Shown here: in pieces, positions 11,780-23,365 of the stretch
Numbering within the stretch: position 1 is the first letter of the stretch
How the letters are laid out: each line of letters begins with the position of its first letter
Program-made: the position numbers and the translations under genes
Notes under the pieces: generated by a model
Database searches by the model: none
Seen by the model: only the letters and a program-made list of their open reading frames with translations
Told to the model about the DNA's origin: nothing
NCBI GenBank assembly: GCA_037176845.1
Contig: JAYKXP010000033.1
Location: forward strand, 481,600-545,599
DNA from: Paramarasmius palmivorus
Lineage: Eukaryota > Basidiomycota > Agaricomycetes > Agaricales > Marasmiaceae
Length of the DNA: 64,000 bases
Direction: 5' to 3'

Positions 11780-12230
11780 TGATTAGCGCCGGTTAGTCAC
11801 GGTAGCGCCCATACTTTTTACTACTACGGAGATAATCGTGTTGGTTATCTCTTTCCATCATCCTTTTACTCTTCCGAGGTGTCTGCGTTGTTTATAAATG
11901 GTAAACACTCCATAAACCTTGCCTATCAGTCGCTGCAGATGCCGTTGTAACCTGTAGCCGACTTTATCTGCCCGACACCATGACGTTTGCCGAAGACAAT
12001 CGTCTCTTTCCCTCGAAGTATTATATATCACTCTAGAACACGTAGCATCTAATCCACCGCTTATGGACTGCTTAGATTCTATATGCAGTACAGGAGTCGA
12101 ATAAGCGCGAAATCCAGAGTAAGAGCTGTTCTCCTAGTTCTCGTTTAATCCCTAGACTAGCATTGATAGACTACTCATGCTGAAAAACGCATGGAACACT
12201 GCTCCTTCTTCCCCTTCATTGACGGCTCAT
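11780..12230 (+). repeat. Dispersed repeat R1, diverged copy 1
   Basis: Begins GATTAGCGCC...GCGCCCAT...ATAATCGTGTTGGTT. It keeps further landmarks of the copies at 15172 and 18908, such as TGTAGCC-CGAC and the GTAAGAGCT-TTCCCCTA-type block near 12118. It is clearly older or more eroded than the other two. No coding potential was seen. Confidence 0.6.
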
Positions 12231-12959
12231 TAGAGACCATACCCTACCACAAACGCATGTGGTATACATGACATTAGAGATTGCCAAGGTTGAGATCAAA
12301 AGCTAAGCAATATCAGGCAAAGACAGCGTGTTTCACGAATTCAATGGGTTCATCCTAGCTCACAGTGATGCCTTCCAAGTGGCCTGGCAGCCTGCGAGCT
12401 AGTCCGTGCCCAGAATTACCGAAGGTAGGACAAGTTTGGAGGCAGGATATATCCGCACAAGTGTAGCTAACACGGAAACCGGGGGATGGACATGAGCTCA
12501 CTTTCCAAGATATAGCCATTGCTCTGGTGTCTCGTGTGGTGTCATATCGGGAGCGGTATCACGGGCTGTGTCACTGATATAAGGTTTGGCGGGACGATTC
12601 ATCATGTACGGCGCTAATGTGGTTGGTGCACTACAGAATCTTGGAAAGGCATATTCAGGTCCGCAAAACTGTGAGCAATCCGGAGGACATGATCCGTGCG
12701 AGCAGTCTACTATGGGTTGTACAGTATTGCTTGATCCTTGTTACAAACTCAGAGGCGCGCTATGGCTAAAAACACTGCAAATCGGGTTACCAATCTACTG
12801 CGGCTTCAAAGGTAACAGCTTTGTGCTGTACACGGATACCCGGATTCCGTCAGCCTTTCGTTTCCATGCCCACGCTGCGCCTCTATTGATTCAAATACAC
12901 CTAAGTTCGGATTACCATCTTCCCCTGACTCACCATCCCCTCCAACAGCGGCGGTGACG
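12231..12959. other. Region upstream of gene B, partly coding-like
   Basis: A 123-codon frame spans 12586-12957 on the plus strand without recognisable motifs. The frame entering gene B is also open from about 12815. The true 5' exon(s) of gene B may lie here, but the GGDxxxGDI N-terminal motif of gene A was not found. Confidence 0.3.
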
Positions 12960-14762
12960 ATGACCCATGAAGGCGAAGATGTCGAATCCGAACAAACCAG
13001 GTAAGTCCCGACTCCATTGCATGGTATCTCTCTGAAACGAAGCTAGAACATCAAGCTCTGTTCAACTGCTCCAAATCAATCGGCCCCAGGTCCCAGCTCT
13101 GATCTTTCCTGATGGCATGTATACCCCAACATCGAGGCTCGAGGGACACGCTAAACCAACCGGCAGAATTGATACCCTGGACACATTTTCGGGCGACGTC
13201 AATATGGATACCTCTATATGTCAAACAGTTAGCGGTCTGTAGCACCTCAATTCCCGCCATTTAGATCTCAACGCACTCTCATAGAAATCTTTCCAAGTAT
13301 GGGGTAATACAACTGAGTTCCTATGGCTCAATACCGCTCTTGGCATATTTGTTTCTGGACCAAGGATTCCCATGCTTGACCATGGCCACTGGACATATCA
13401 CAGTGACTGGGATGCGCCTTTGACTCGAACGGGTTCCATTCCAAATACGATCGATATGATCAAACCCGATATATGTATCCGATTCTTCAGTCAGTCAGGT
13501 TCCAAAGCGGACTCGATTGTATTGAAGCATGCGGAATCTCATGGGGTTTCCGACTCTACGTGTATCAGGAATGTATTTCCTTATCTTAACGTCGATTGGC
13601 GTAGATCGGACCTCATTTGGTTGTGGCGGAATATACCAGAGACTAAAGATGTCACAGGTGGACTTCGGTTTGATACGGTGTATTCGCCATCAATGAAGGA
13701 AGTTGCTAGACAGGCAGATTGCGGTTCGTCAGTATGGAAATCAGAAGATTGGGCTACACGGGGACTTGTTGAGGAAACGAGACTTGAAGGGGGTCTTATT
13801 CGGTAGGTGACACTGTTGTAGCCATCAGGTTCAGGCTTAAGAGATGCATGACAGATACCAGCTGGCTCTTTCCCATTTCATGCCTATTTTTAGCGAGAGT
13901 TATGAATATCAAGATGGTTCAGTAGTACGGTGAGTGACGGTATGATGCCTGGCATTTTATCCAAGCTCAATGAAGCATGGCAGCTGCGCCAACAAATTCA
14001 ATGTGTCGCCGCCGGTTAACCTGACATGCGTCTTTGGACGGAAAGCGTTCAAGTGGAATTGGTTACTGCAATCTTCCCGGATTTTTGATGGTTTGGGTAT
14101 TACGAGGGCGAAAGAAAGGACACAGTTTTGTACGATTCTTTGCCTTGAGTACGCATTGATACTCAGATGTCCCTCAGTTGTTCTTGCCCCGGAATACATT
14201 ACAATATTCTCTAAAGCTGTGGTTAAAAGGCTGCCTCCGAAACCTCTATATCTCTTCCTTTATCCCTTGCCCATGACGATATCGGATTTTATATCTTGGG
14301 AAAACCAGTTCTATTTCTGGTCTTTTGATGAGACCGGGGAATCGATGTGCTCTGTGGAGGAATGCGAGCGGTGGGGACTACCGGATTTCACGATCGACAT
14401 ACTTGGAGGAAACCGATCCATCCAGCCCCAGTCATGGTCAGATAGAGGGACTTACACTCCTCTCCGAGAATGGCAAATTGCTCGAGGCTTTGACCCAGCT
14501 ACTGCTGATTGGGCAACAAGTATGGATCATCTCGAGATGGAAATTTTAGCTCAGAGAAAGACACACGTTGGTCGATTTGAAGGTGCGTGATTCTCTGAGG
14601 TCGGGCTACTTACATGTGCGCTAAGGATCTGTCTTAGATATCCCACACCGCAACAAGCTCTTCGAGTTGTCACTGCTAGGATTAAAGGGCATTTGGAATC
14701 GTAAAGAAGTTGCGAAAACCAACAACTCACTTGCGGATCAATCAACAGTCACTTTACCATAA
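12960..14762 (+). CDS. Gene B: paralogue of gene A, 5' end unresolved
   Basis: Exons can be followed by similarity to gene A: about 12960-13000, 13047-13114, 13167-13234, about 13286-13802, 13855-13929, 13984-14129, 14178-14582, 14638-14762. The exons equivalent to gene A exons 3 and 4 are both 68 nt, as in A. Shared blocks include QINRPQVPALIF, ELIPWTHF, PNTIDMIKPDICIRFFS, GGLRFDTVYSPSM, GLVEETRLEGG, YPLPMTISDFISW, FYFWSFDETGES and LREWQIARGFDPATADW. The intron after PALIFPD starts with GC (donor GCATGT) where gene A has GT; only the GC boundary preserves the ELIP reading. The N-terminal GGD motif and most of the first block are missing or diverged, so the gene is either 5'-truncated, starting near the ATG at 12960, or has an alternative first exon. 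No internal stop was seen in the part traced. Confidence 0.72.
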
Positions 14763-15171
14763 TGTTAGATTATCCGAGACCTTTCTTTTCCGTTTTACCC
14801 GACGAGATGCACCGCTGTGCCTTTGAAGACATGTTCATCAGCGAGCAGCACTTTCGCCGTTTACCTACTATGTATTGTTTTGCTGGTATATTTGCGAAGT
14901 CACTTTGGAGTGCATTTTTCTTATGCCCGGATGCTTGATCATGATGTGTGCCATCCGCACCACATGGTTGAGCATGAGGTGAAATGGGAGCGTACGAAAA
15001 CTCGATCTGAGTCATTCTGGTAGCTGGAGGCATTTATTAGGTGATATTGAACCGAGAAGTTTGTTTGCCAGACAGTGTTAATAGGTAGAGGTGAATGATC
15101 CAAGTACTACGCGGGGCAATTCATTTCAACACCTTCGATGTAATTTGCCATGATCAATTAGTCTGTTATAT
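14763..15171. other. Intergenic, nothing supported
   Basis: This lies between the stop of gene B and repeat R1. Only short reading frames on both strands. Confidence 0.4.
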
Positions 15172-16080
15172 AATGCTACAATGAGATGCAGACTCGGACA
15201 GTGTGTCCACTGTTCCAGCAACTGCAAACGCGTGTGATTAGCGCCATTTGGCGCCCACATTACCAAGGCTTAGATAATCACGTTGGTTTTCAACCTCCAT
15301 GGCCATCATCGCTCCTTCGCTGCTCCGAGTCGCTGTTTTATCTTCGTTCTATCTCGCTGGTTGAAGTTTCCGAATTTATCTATGTTAAGACTTCCCATTT
15401 TTACCACCGCCCTGCCGAAGTTAACCCTGTTCGTCGCCCGTAGCCCCGACCTAGCCCGGTCTACACCGCAACGTTCATCAAGGAGAACCACCCTTCCGTT
15501 CCCCGGCGATACCATCACTTTAGGACGTAGGAAAATCCGCGGTTTAGGATATTGAAACGCAAGCGGTGTTCAAGTGGTGCAAAACCGGCAGTAAGAGCAC
15601 CTTCGCCGAATCTCCTTCTCGCCTGTTCCCCATAGCCCAGCACCCACTCATCCTTCCGCATCCTGACGAACGTCTTTTCCTTCAAACACGGAGCCCTATT
15701 TGCATGAATCGCCCCGATTCCCGGACAGGCAGTGACATAAAGATATGGAATAGACGAGACTTCAGGCCTTCAGGCAATGTACTCGTAAGGTCCTCTTCTT
15801 CTCTTACCCTTTTCAACGCCGTAATCCTCCCTAGGCTCACTTGTTTCGTCCTCAGCTCATAATCTAGAGACCATTACTACACCCCATGCAAGCCTCTACT
15901 CCCTGTCCAACACCTGCCAAAAAGGAGCGAGGATAACGGAAAGCTATAAGTGCTGGTATCGAGTCCGAAGGATTTGCACCCTCCTCCTCCCTTCCTGATC
16001 AAGTCCGACTTTTCTTCTCTACTCTCCTGGATCGCCCATTGAAATTCCTCTACAGTCGATCATTTCGTCCCCTAGAAGGC
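15172..16080 (+). repeat. Dispersed repeat R1, copy 2
   Basis: Matches 18908-19850 over most of its length in the same orientation. Landmarks are TGCTACAATGAGATGC, GATTAGCGCCATTTGGCGCC (the internal GCGCCATTTGGCGC is an inverted repeat), AAGGCTTAGATAATCACGTT, GTAGCCCCGACCTAGCCCGG, ATCAAGGAGAACCACC and CTTCTACTCCCTGTC. A diverged copy is at 11780. It is followed directly by R2. Confidence 0.8.
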
Positions 16081-17300
16081 AAGTCCCCGTTGTACTGTTT
16101 CCCTTCTGTCTAACCGCATTCCACGCTCTAGCTCATCCTCGATTCGCTCTCTACCACCGAGGCACACCGACGGAACTGTCCAGCTCTGGTCACACAGATT
16201 CTTAACCCACAATCTTCCACGAATCTTCCGTAGTCCCCATTCAATGCCCCAAAGCTCTTACCCCAGCCTGCCTCGGCTCTGTCCCATGCCATTCGCGCAG
16301 TCTTCTACCTATTCGATATTGATAGCGAAGATAAACCCGTTGATCGTTGAACAGAGGCATTCTTGGCGTTCGGCAGGAAAGGGTGATATCATACGCAAGT
16401 CAGAGCATCATTCCTACACACAGCTGCTGCTTAGGCATGGGTATGTGTTGTTTCTGTCGTTTTCTCGCTTAAATTGACTGGCCTTTCCAAGATACTTGAC
16501 ACGGACGTTTTCCGATTGGCGAAAGAACGTGCTGCAGGTGGAGAGGTTAGTTGGTATTCAGGATTAGGTACCCATGGTGTCGAATGGGTCGTTCGGGCTA
16601 TGTGTAAGTGCACCACTCGTCATTTTCCCGATCGAGTCTGACTTGATGCTGGACCAGGTGTTATATGGGCCTATGGCGTATGGCCTGGCGACCGTTGTTC
16701 GCGAAATCAATCACATTCCCTGCGATATATACTGTATTGAAATTTGAAGTGTGGTATACCATATTTGGTAAGAGCTCATCATTTTCGTCCTTGCATTGTG
16801 ACCTCATTCCATTCCTTAGCTTATTCGCCTCTGTAGCCGGTCCATCGATAGAACAGGCACATTACCCATCCTGTTCTTCTCAATGTTCCTCCGACAATAA
16901 CGGCCATTACTCTTTCTGCACGCGCACATTTACACTTCTGTATGCCGCTTTCGCATCCAATCCCGCTCATCTGTCATGTGAATGAACCTTTGCCGACCCA
17001 CACCTAAGCATCGCATAACTGCGAGTACGCTGCAGTGCTAGGACAGAATTCACCGAACCAGCCTTCCTTCCGAGTTAGCGATCTCAGGCACTCTTTCGCT
17101 TCTTCCTCGTCTTCTGCGCTCGGTTCAGGTTCCTTGATTTAGTTTCCTTCAATCTGTCAATCGTGTAGTATTTAGGCGCCGTCGTTCACGCGTACTTACT
17201 CCACGGGCTCGGTCTCGGTCATTTTCTCCTCTTTTGAGGGTACTGGTGCCGTCTTATCTCCACGGCTACCATATGTCGATTCCATACCGAATCAATGATC
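16081..17300 (+). repeat. Dispersed repeat R2, copy 2
   Basis: Similar to 5249-6370; see that entry for landmarks. The order R1-R2-family gene here supports duplication of whole units rather than of isolated repeats. Confidence 0.75.
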
Positions 17301-17942
17301 ATCGGGTCTATTCCGCTTGGCAATGCCATTGAGAAAGTTCGAAGGTCATTTCGGAGCGTTTCTTTGTCCGTTTACGCAGCTGGGTAGAGAACGAGAATGC
17401 GAAGCCCCGAAACAGCATCGATGGCTATGGCTGTCAGATGTCAATACCGAATTGTGTTCCTCAGCGCTAATCGACACGGCATCTGCACGCTGCTTCTCTC
17501 TATCACCGATGCTTCCTAGCAAGACGTTCATAGGTTTCGAAGTCTCTTTGATCGTGCCGAGGGACGATAGGTACAAGAAAAGGAAGCCGATATATAAACT
17601 TGTGTCCCGATTGGCCCGTGACCTTTCCGCGAAACGACGTCCCGCCTGTACATCTTCCCAGTTTAGCAAGGTAATTAACGACAATAGATCTATGTATAGA
17701 AAACTTAAACTTGAATAGCTCGAGCGGCCTACAATTCATTTGCCTGTGGCTTTCGCTGCGTGTGCAGGTTAATGGACAACATACGTACAGCGCATGTTCA
17801 GTGATCCAAGTTTTTCTATCCGACCAACATACCGCTTGGAAGCCCCGTGGGCAGTAGTTTAAATGTCAACTGTTCACCGGCGGAACGTTGGCCTCTCTAC
17901 GCGCTGAGCCTCTTCCGCACGTACGATCTACACCTCGAGAGT
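17301..17942. other. Upstream of gene C; unsupported reading frame
   Basis: A 133-codon plus-strand frame (17317-17718) overlaps a 112-codon minus-strand frame. Neither shows a recognisable motif. It is the presumed upstream region of gene C. Confidence 0.3.
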
Positions 17943-18589
17943 ATGTTCAACAACAATTCAGGATTCACAATCCAACACAGTGCCATCAATCACATCGAAG
18001 GTGACTAACACAACACCACTGCCCTGACACATGTTCGAGGAGATTACCACGAGTACAATGGCGACATCTATACTCTACGAGTCAGGATGATGGGCGGTTC
18101 GAAGTAGTCGAAGGAGAAGGTTTGCTATCTCAACGTCCTTTTGTTTCATACGCTGAGCTTCACCATCAGCGCCCGGAGAGGAAGATCAAGCTGTCAGCTC
18201 GTCCAAAGAGCCAAGCGTAACCTCAAGTGAACCCCCACTTCAAGACGGCATAAAGACAAGTGAGGAATTGCTCCGAGCTGAACCCGCGATTCTCGAACAG
18301 AGTGATGGCGGTATCCAAGCCGTCAAGGGAGAAGGTTAGCTCTCTTGAGATCTCACGCTTCTCATGCTAAACGGTTCCATCAGCAACTAAAGGAGATACA
18401 GTGACGAACCTGATTAAGCACAGTGAATCAGCTTCTTCCCAATCGATGGCAGTCGACACTCGCGAACAGGTGTTCCAAGCGGAACTTGCGAAAATGAATG
18501 ATAGGCTTTACAGAATGACCCTGGTCTGTTGTTTTGCGTGTTTCATCATGACTATCGTGTGCGCAATACTTAGCGTCAAACATCTATGA
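17943..18589 (+). CDS. Gene C: short GGD-family relative with C-terminal membrane segment, possible frame lesion
   Basis: The start encodes NNNSGFTIQHSAINHIEGD, then after a short intron GDYHEYNGDIYT, matching the N-terminal motif of gene A. Later exons, joined over introns ending near 18171 and 18383, read FEVVEGE, an acidic/Ser-rich linker and ATKGDTVTNLIKHSES. A heptad-like stretch (EQVFQAELAKMNDRLYRM) follows, and one hydrophobic C-terminal segment (LVCCFACFIMTIVCAILSV, about residues ending 3 before the stop). The conserved motif exon and the following FEVV exon are in different frames around 18080-18092, and I could not find an intron that joins them. So this is either a frameshifted pseudogene or has a splice I missed. 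The kinase-like and C-terminal blocks of A and B are absent. If expressed it would be a tail-anchored membrane protein. Confidence 0.5.
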
Positions 18590-18907
18590 TTGCTATATCA
18601 ATGCTATATTGTCTGCTTAGGGTACTCATATATTCGCGTTCGCGATATGCATTTAGACCTTGGACTTGCGACATTCGCAAAGTGGAAATGGCTTTTTTTA
18701 TCCTGTTTTAGATTTAATTATTTGGACTTCATGTGCGTTATCCCTAATGCATGCAAGTTAGTGCGGGATACAGTAAAAGAAGGCATGCACCGGTGACCAA
18801 GATCGGTCTTTTAGTGACTCAAGTGCTCTTGACAGGCCGACTATGTGGAGCCTGAGTGCCTCGCTCTAACAACCTCGATGTATCTGGTTTCAATCCAGTG
18901 TCCGGTA
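18590..18907. other. Intergenic, nothing supported
   Basis: This is the 3' flank of gene C up to the next R1 copy. A T-arm-like hairpin near 18876-18895 was examined and rejected as a tRNA. Confidence 0.4.
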
Positions 18908-19850
18908 TGCGATGCTACACTGAGATGCCAGTGTGCCCCAGATAGAACGAATCGGCCAGTGATTAGCGCCATTTAGCGCCCACATGACTAAGGCTTAGAT
19001 AATCACGTTGGTGTTTTTTTCGTGTTGACTTCCACCATCGCTCCTTCGCTGCTCGTTGTTCTATTTTCCGAGTCGTTCTATCCTGTTGGTCGGAGTTCTC
19101 GGATTCATCTATGGTAAGACTCTCTATTCTCTCCTCCGCCCTGCTGAAGATGACCTTGTATGTTCCCTGTAGCCCCGACCTAGCCCGGCCCGCTGCAATG
19201 TTTATCAAGGAGAACCACCGTCCCTTTCCCTCGAAACACCATCGCTCCAAGACATGCCAGGATCTGCAGATTGTGCTATTGATATGCAGTATAGGTGTCT
19301 CATGGGTGAAAAATCGACAGTAAGAGCTCTTTCCCCTAATCTCCTTCGCGCCTAAGTTCTAACCCCGCTCCCCATAGCCCAGCACCTATCCATCCCTACT
19401 CAACCTGATAAAAACACGCGATACACCTCCTTTCCTTCGAACAGGAAGACTCCATCTACAGTAATCGCCCTGATTTCAGGCCAGGCAGCGACATAAGTAT
19501 ATGAAATAGACGAGACTTTAGGCAACGTACTCGTAAGTTCCTCTCGTTCTCTCATCCTTTCAACGCCTTAATTCCTTCTAGGCTCGCTTGTGTCGTCCTC
19601 CATCCGTCGTCCAGAAGACTCTTACTACACTCCACGAAGCTTCTACTCCCTGTCAAACGGACCTGTCCACATATCTCCCAAACCAAGCCTACCGTTCACG
19701 ACTGACTAGGAGCCAGCAAACGAGTCCATAGGGTTAGCACTCTGTTCCTCCCTTCCTGATCCTGTCTGACGTTCCTTATATAGCACCCTCCTGAGGCTGG
19801 ACCACTCATTCCTCCATTACCGGTTATTTCATCCGCCAGAAGTCTGCGAT
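18908..19850 (+). repeat. Dispersed repeat R1, copy 3
   Basis: Aligns with 15172-16080. It begins near GATGCTACACTGAGATGCC and GATTAGCGCCATTTAGCGCC and shares GTAGCCCCGACCTAGCCCGG. No R2 or family gene follows it, so this unit is incomplete or eroded. Confidence 0.78.
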
Positions 19851-20601
19851 CGTTGACATGCACCCAACTACATCCCCTGTCCCTGGGGTTCAACACTCAC
19901 GATTCCTCCTTATCAGCCCGTGCCCCTCGTCTCAAGAACCGGAGGGAGAAGGTGGGACGAAGATGGCCTTTGCCACGTTGGCGCGGTAGCAGCATAGGCA
20001 GGCGATGCGGCAAGTACGGGTTGTATCTGAGTGCTTCAATTTTGCCCACTTGTTCTAGGCGTCTACGAATGTTGTCCCCTCAAATGCTCTGTTCTCCATT
20101 CTATGTCAGCTGGATTTCCTCTTCATTCACGGACTTACGTTCTGGTTTGGGATGGGCATACATCCCTGATATATCCGTTGTTGCGTAGCGGAGATAATAA
20201 TCACCTCTCATGGATGTTGCGATCAATGTTCACGATAGCTCATGGTGCGATTCCCTGCGTCGTAAATGGACGGATTGCTTACAGTTTTCATCGGGCTCCG
20301 ACTCCGTTTCTGCTCTTGCTCGAGATTCAAAAGTACTTCTGCCTGTTGTTTAAACCGGTCTCTATCCTCGTGGAGCGCATATTGAGAGTTAACAAGGATG
20401 TGATTAGAAGTAGCTCTGAACTATAGACACACGAATTAAACGACAAGTCGTTATAACATAGCACAATATGATATAGAAATAGCAAAGTCCGCCTCAGTGA
20501 ATATGAACGCGTAAATCATGTACCTGCGTGCTCCGATTCATTAAAACCATCTCTTTATGGTAGCGTAGAGTGGGAGCGTACAAGTCTGCATAACCAACGT
20601 T
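19851..20601. other. Intergenic, nothing supported
   Basis: Two overlapping plus-strand frames of 111 and 131 codons occur without recognisable motifs. No RNA gene or repeat was recognised. Confidence 0.35.
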
Positions 20602-20872
20602 TTACTGTTGCTGTTGCTGAGTGCGGGCAGGTTGAGCTGGGGGTTGCATCTGTTCCGGCGTGGCGTTTCGCTTATCCACGTCTGACAACTGAGCTGCTTG
20701 AAGCTGCTGATCTGAGCCTGGTTGATGGATGTTTGAGCCAGCGTACCTTTATATGTTCATGATCAGTCGAAGTTATAGGGTAAAAGGATGAAACGTACCC
20801 GTCAGGGCGGAAAAAGCCTGAGGTTTGGTTGTTGTTGTTACCGCCGTTATTGTTGTTGTTGTTGTTGTTCAT
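20602..20872 (-). CDS. Small Asn/Gln-rich protein
   Basis: Two exons (20872-20799 and 20746-20602) over a 52-nt GT-AG intron give exactly 73 codons, 72 aa. The N-terminus is a run of eight Asn followed by GGNNNNQTSGFFRPDG. The second exon reads GSNIHQPGSDQQLQAAQLSD, then a Pro/Gln tail ending in five Gln. The Asn run is encoded by a GTT/GTT-type triplet repeat on the plus strand at 20825-20870, which is prone to slippage. I recognise no family. The splice sites and the preserved frame support a real gene, but its low complexity means function cannot be inferred. Confidence 0.5.
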
Positions 20873-22535
20873 GATGTTGAGAACGTTGAGAACGAGTTAG
20901 GTTGTAGAGTGAGTGGTCAGGGAGATATTTTCCAACGCTGTCAGAACTCGAAACTCGCCTTTATACTTGCGTTCTGTGGCATGTTCAAGCAGAATCCTAG
21001 GCCGCACCACCTCGTTTGGCCTTTGGTGGCGCATCGAACGAGGACATGACTCTTTTCTTGTTCAAAACAAGCACGGAAGCAAAATTGACTTTGTGGTCGG
21101 TCAAAGCGGGTGGCGCAAGCTGAAGTTCCGAGGTTTAGCGCTGTGAGAGTAAAGAGTCCAGATTCATGCGACAAATCAAAGTATTCCGGGCCTATACTCA
21201 CTGGGTCCAGAACAGAGATTCGCGAGTATCCTTCGCGAGTGACGTTTGCTCAGAATCCCTGGACCCTAATCGATTCATATGATGGGCTAACATCGAGTTT
21301 CGTGAATGTTCGCCCGGAACGTTAACCGCCTTGGCCGGATGGACGACCAAAGGCACCGCCCATGGCGCATGGAAGGTACTGCAATATTAGTGGCATATTT
21401 CTCGCCCGCGTTAATGTAACCAACGGACCTTGAATTCTTGCTTCAGCCTTCGATGATCTACTATCTCTTCAAGCATCTAGGTCAGGAGCGCTGCGATTTC
21501 TTTCGTCGGTCAGCAAAGGGTCAGAGTGGTTTTTTGACCGTACCTCTCAGACTCTTATTGTTATTCTACGGACGAGACCGATTCCGGCTTGTTGTGATTC
21601 CTAAATCGAGCCACTGGTGACATACCCAAAAAAGGCGAAACAAAAAGCAAGCGCCTCGGGAGAATCGGATCTCCGCGGTAGGCCTTGTTCGAGTAGCAAC
21701 GATTCGGGGGCGTAGATGCTGGAATGGTCATGTTGCGATGTCAATCCCATCTGGCGAGTATTTTTTCATCGGTAGGCGTTCCAATCGCGAGAATCTAGCT
21801 CAAGTACCTTTCGACTGGATATTAGTTATGATACTGAGGACAATTGAACCTCCAAGGCACCGTGTGTCTGCGAGAGAATCCTGGGCTGTAAATTCCTTGG
21901 CCTGTGAAAGAACCAAAAATGAACGTTGAGCTTACACGCCTGAGAATATCGATCTGAAAGAACGTAACATCGATGATATATGGCTCTTATATTCTACTTC
22001 GGCCTCCTGAGAGGTTTGCATGGGATTGCATTCATCTGCTCCTTGCCTTGACGATTTGTACGACGTGCATTTCAACCACTTGAAAGCTGAACTAGCTCCA
22101 TAAAACATTGGCCGAGAGATTGGGGAAGCAGAGTTTCGGGAAAGCTAGTGAAAGGAACCGACTTGAAGCGCCACTTGATAAAAGATTTGCCCTCAAGACT
22201 GTATAAGAGATTGTCGGTCATCGCTAGCCTGTGCACTTTGAGGGAGAGTCTGATTGAAACTGAGAGAAACCCATAAGCTGAACTTGAAGGGTACACTGAA
22301 GAATAGCAAAATTTCTTACGGTGAACGTGTGGATACACAGCTGTCACGGTTGGTAGAGCGAAACTATATTTTGGCTCAATAAGATGCGGTAGAGTGACTC
22401 GGAGCTGCATGAAGCTTCGAAGATGAGATCGATGAGAGTCGGGAGCAGGAGGCGGAATATTTGATCATCCAAGTAACAGGGAACTAACAAGGGCGCATTC
22501 TAGTCGTGTAACATTTCGTAAAACTTTGATAGTTA
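20873..22535. other. Intergenic, nothing supported
   Basis: Several overlapping short frames on both strands (for example 22072-22410 minus, 112 codons) lack motifs and splice support. Confidence 0.4.
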
Positions 22536-22622
22536 TCCAATGTGATGTAGTACTAGTGGCTAACATTGCTGTCTTTCACATGCATTTCACAGCAGCCCGG
22601 GGTTCGATTCCCCGCATTGGAA
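22536..22622 (+). tRNA. tRNA-Glu(TTC)-like gene with intron and enlarged D-loop
   Basis: The acceptor arms TCCAATG and CATTGGA pair perfectly over 7 bp. The D-stem is ATGT/ACAT, the anticodon stem GCTGT/ACAGC and the T-arm CGGGG-TTCGATT-CCCCG, with a perfect B box (GGTTCGATTCC). The anticodon loop begins CTTTCA, placing TTC at 22575-22577. It is 16 nt long, consistent with an intron of about 9 nt (CATGCATTT) after position 37. The D-loop is about 14 nt, with an apparent extra ACTAGT that also stretches the A box. A T6 tract follows at 22642-22647. It is either a functional intron-containing tRNA with an unusual D-loop or a decaying copy. Confidence 0.65.
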
Positions 22623-22641
22623 CACGCGTACGATGGTTGTC

Positions 22642-22647
22642 TTTTTT
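22642..22647 (+). terminator. Pol III terminator (T6)
   Basis: Six consecutive T lie 20 bp downstream of the tRNA-like gene, the usual RNA polymerase III stop signal. Confidence 0.55.
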
Positions 22648-23365
22648 AATCGCTCAGTTAACTCCATTCTAATATCACTAGTAGCATTATATACATGCTA
22701 CTCGACCATTACTGATGTCGCAAAGTCCTCGACATTTCTCCGTAACCGAATAGCCGCACCGGTATTCCATCTTCAAAACCTTCCAGAACCACGCTGGTTC
22801 TTGGGCCTGACAGTGACAGTAGACAAGGCGGATCCACTAGTGAACTCCACTTCATGCTTCTCTTCTCTTCTCTTCCTAAATGCTTAAACGGCATCATCAC
22901 AGAATGAAGGCAACAACATTCAACATTGTATTCACATTCCAACCAGTGTTATGTATGTACGTAGATCAACCAACAGCCAACAACCACCATCGACAACAAA
23001 ACCAGACCTTTGAGTATGAGCAGGAAGCAACGAACGGGCTAACAACGATATCTGTACATGAATGAGAGAGCGACAGGCAGGTAAATGATATTGATACAGC
23101 AAGAAGAGTGTTCGATATTTGCATGCGTGCATGGAAAGAGTGTATGTAAGTGGGGACTTGAGGTATCATGTGCATGGTGAACAACGAAGGGATGTATGTA
23201 GTCCGAAACACGAGATACGGCGACGAGAGATGCGTGCGTGCGTGGAGTCATGGTCGTATCGAATGCAAGAAAGATATCATGAAGTTTGATGAGACAGCAG
23301 TGGGTATGAGCAATGAAGCATTGAGCGAAGTCGGCAAGACAGATATGTCGGTAGCGAGCAGACGT
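22648..23365. other. Intergenic; presumed 3' UTR of the DUF6534 gene
   Basis: This lies between the tRNA terminator and the stop of the minus-strand membrane protein gene. Purine-biased, with several short unsupported frames. Confidence 0.4.

Noticed and set aside
17317..17718. A 133-codon plus-strand frame before gene C
   Set aside because: It overlaps a comparable frame on the other strand and has no motif, splice support or similarity to the other units.
18835..18910. A T-arm-like hairpin CTGG-TTTCAAT-CCAG suggesting a tRNA
   Set aside because: The sequence 3' of the hairpin finds no matching acceptor strand upstream and no D-arm fits.
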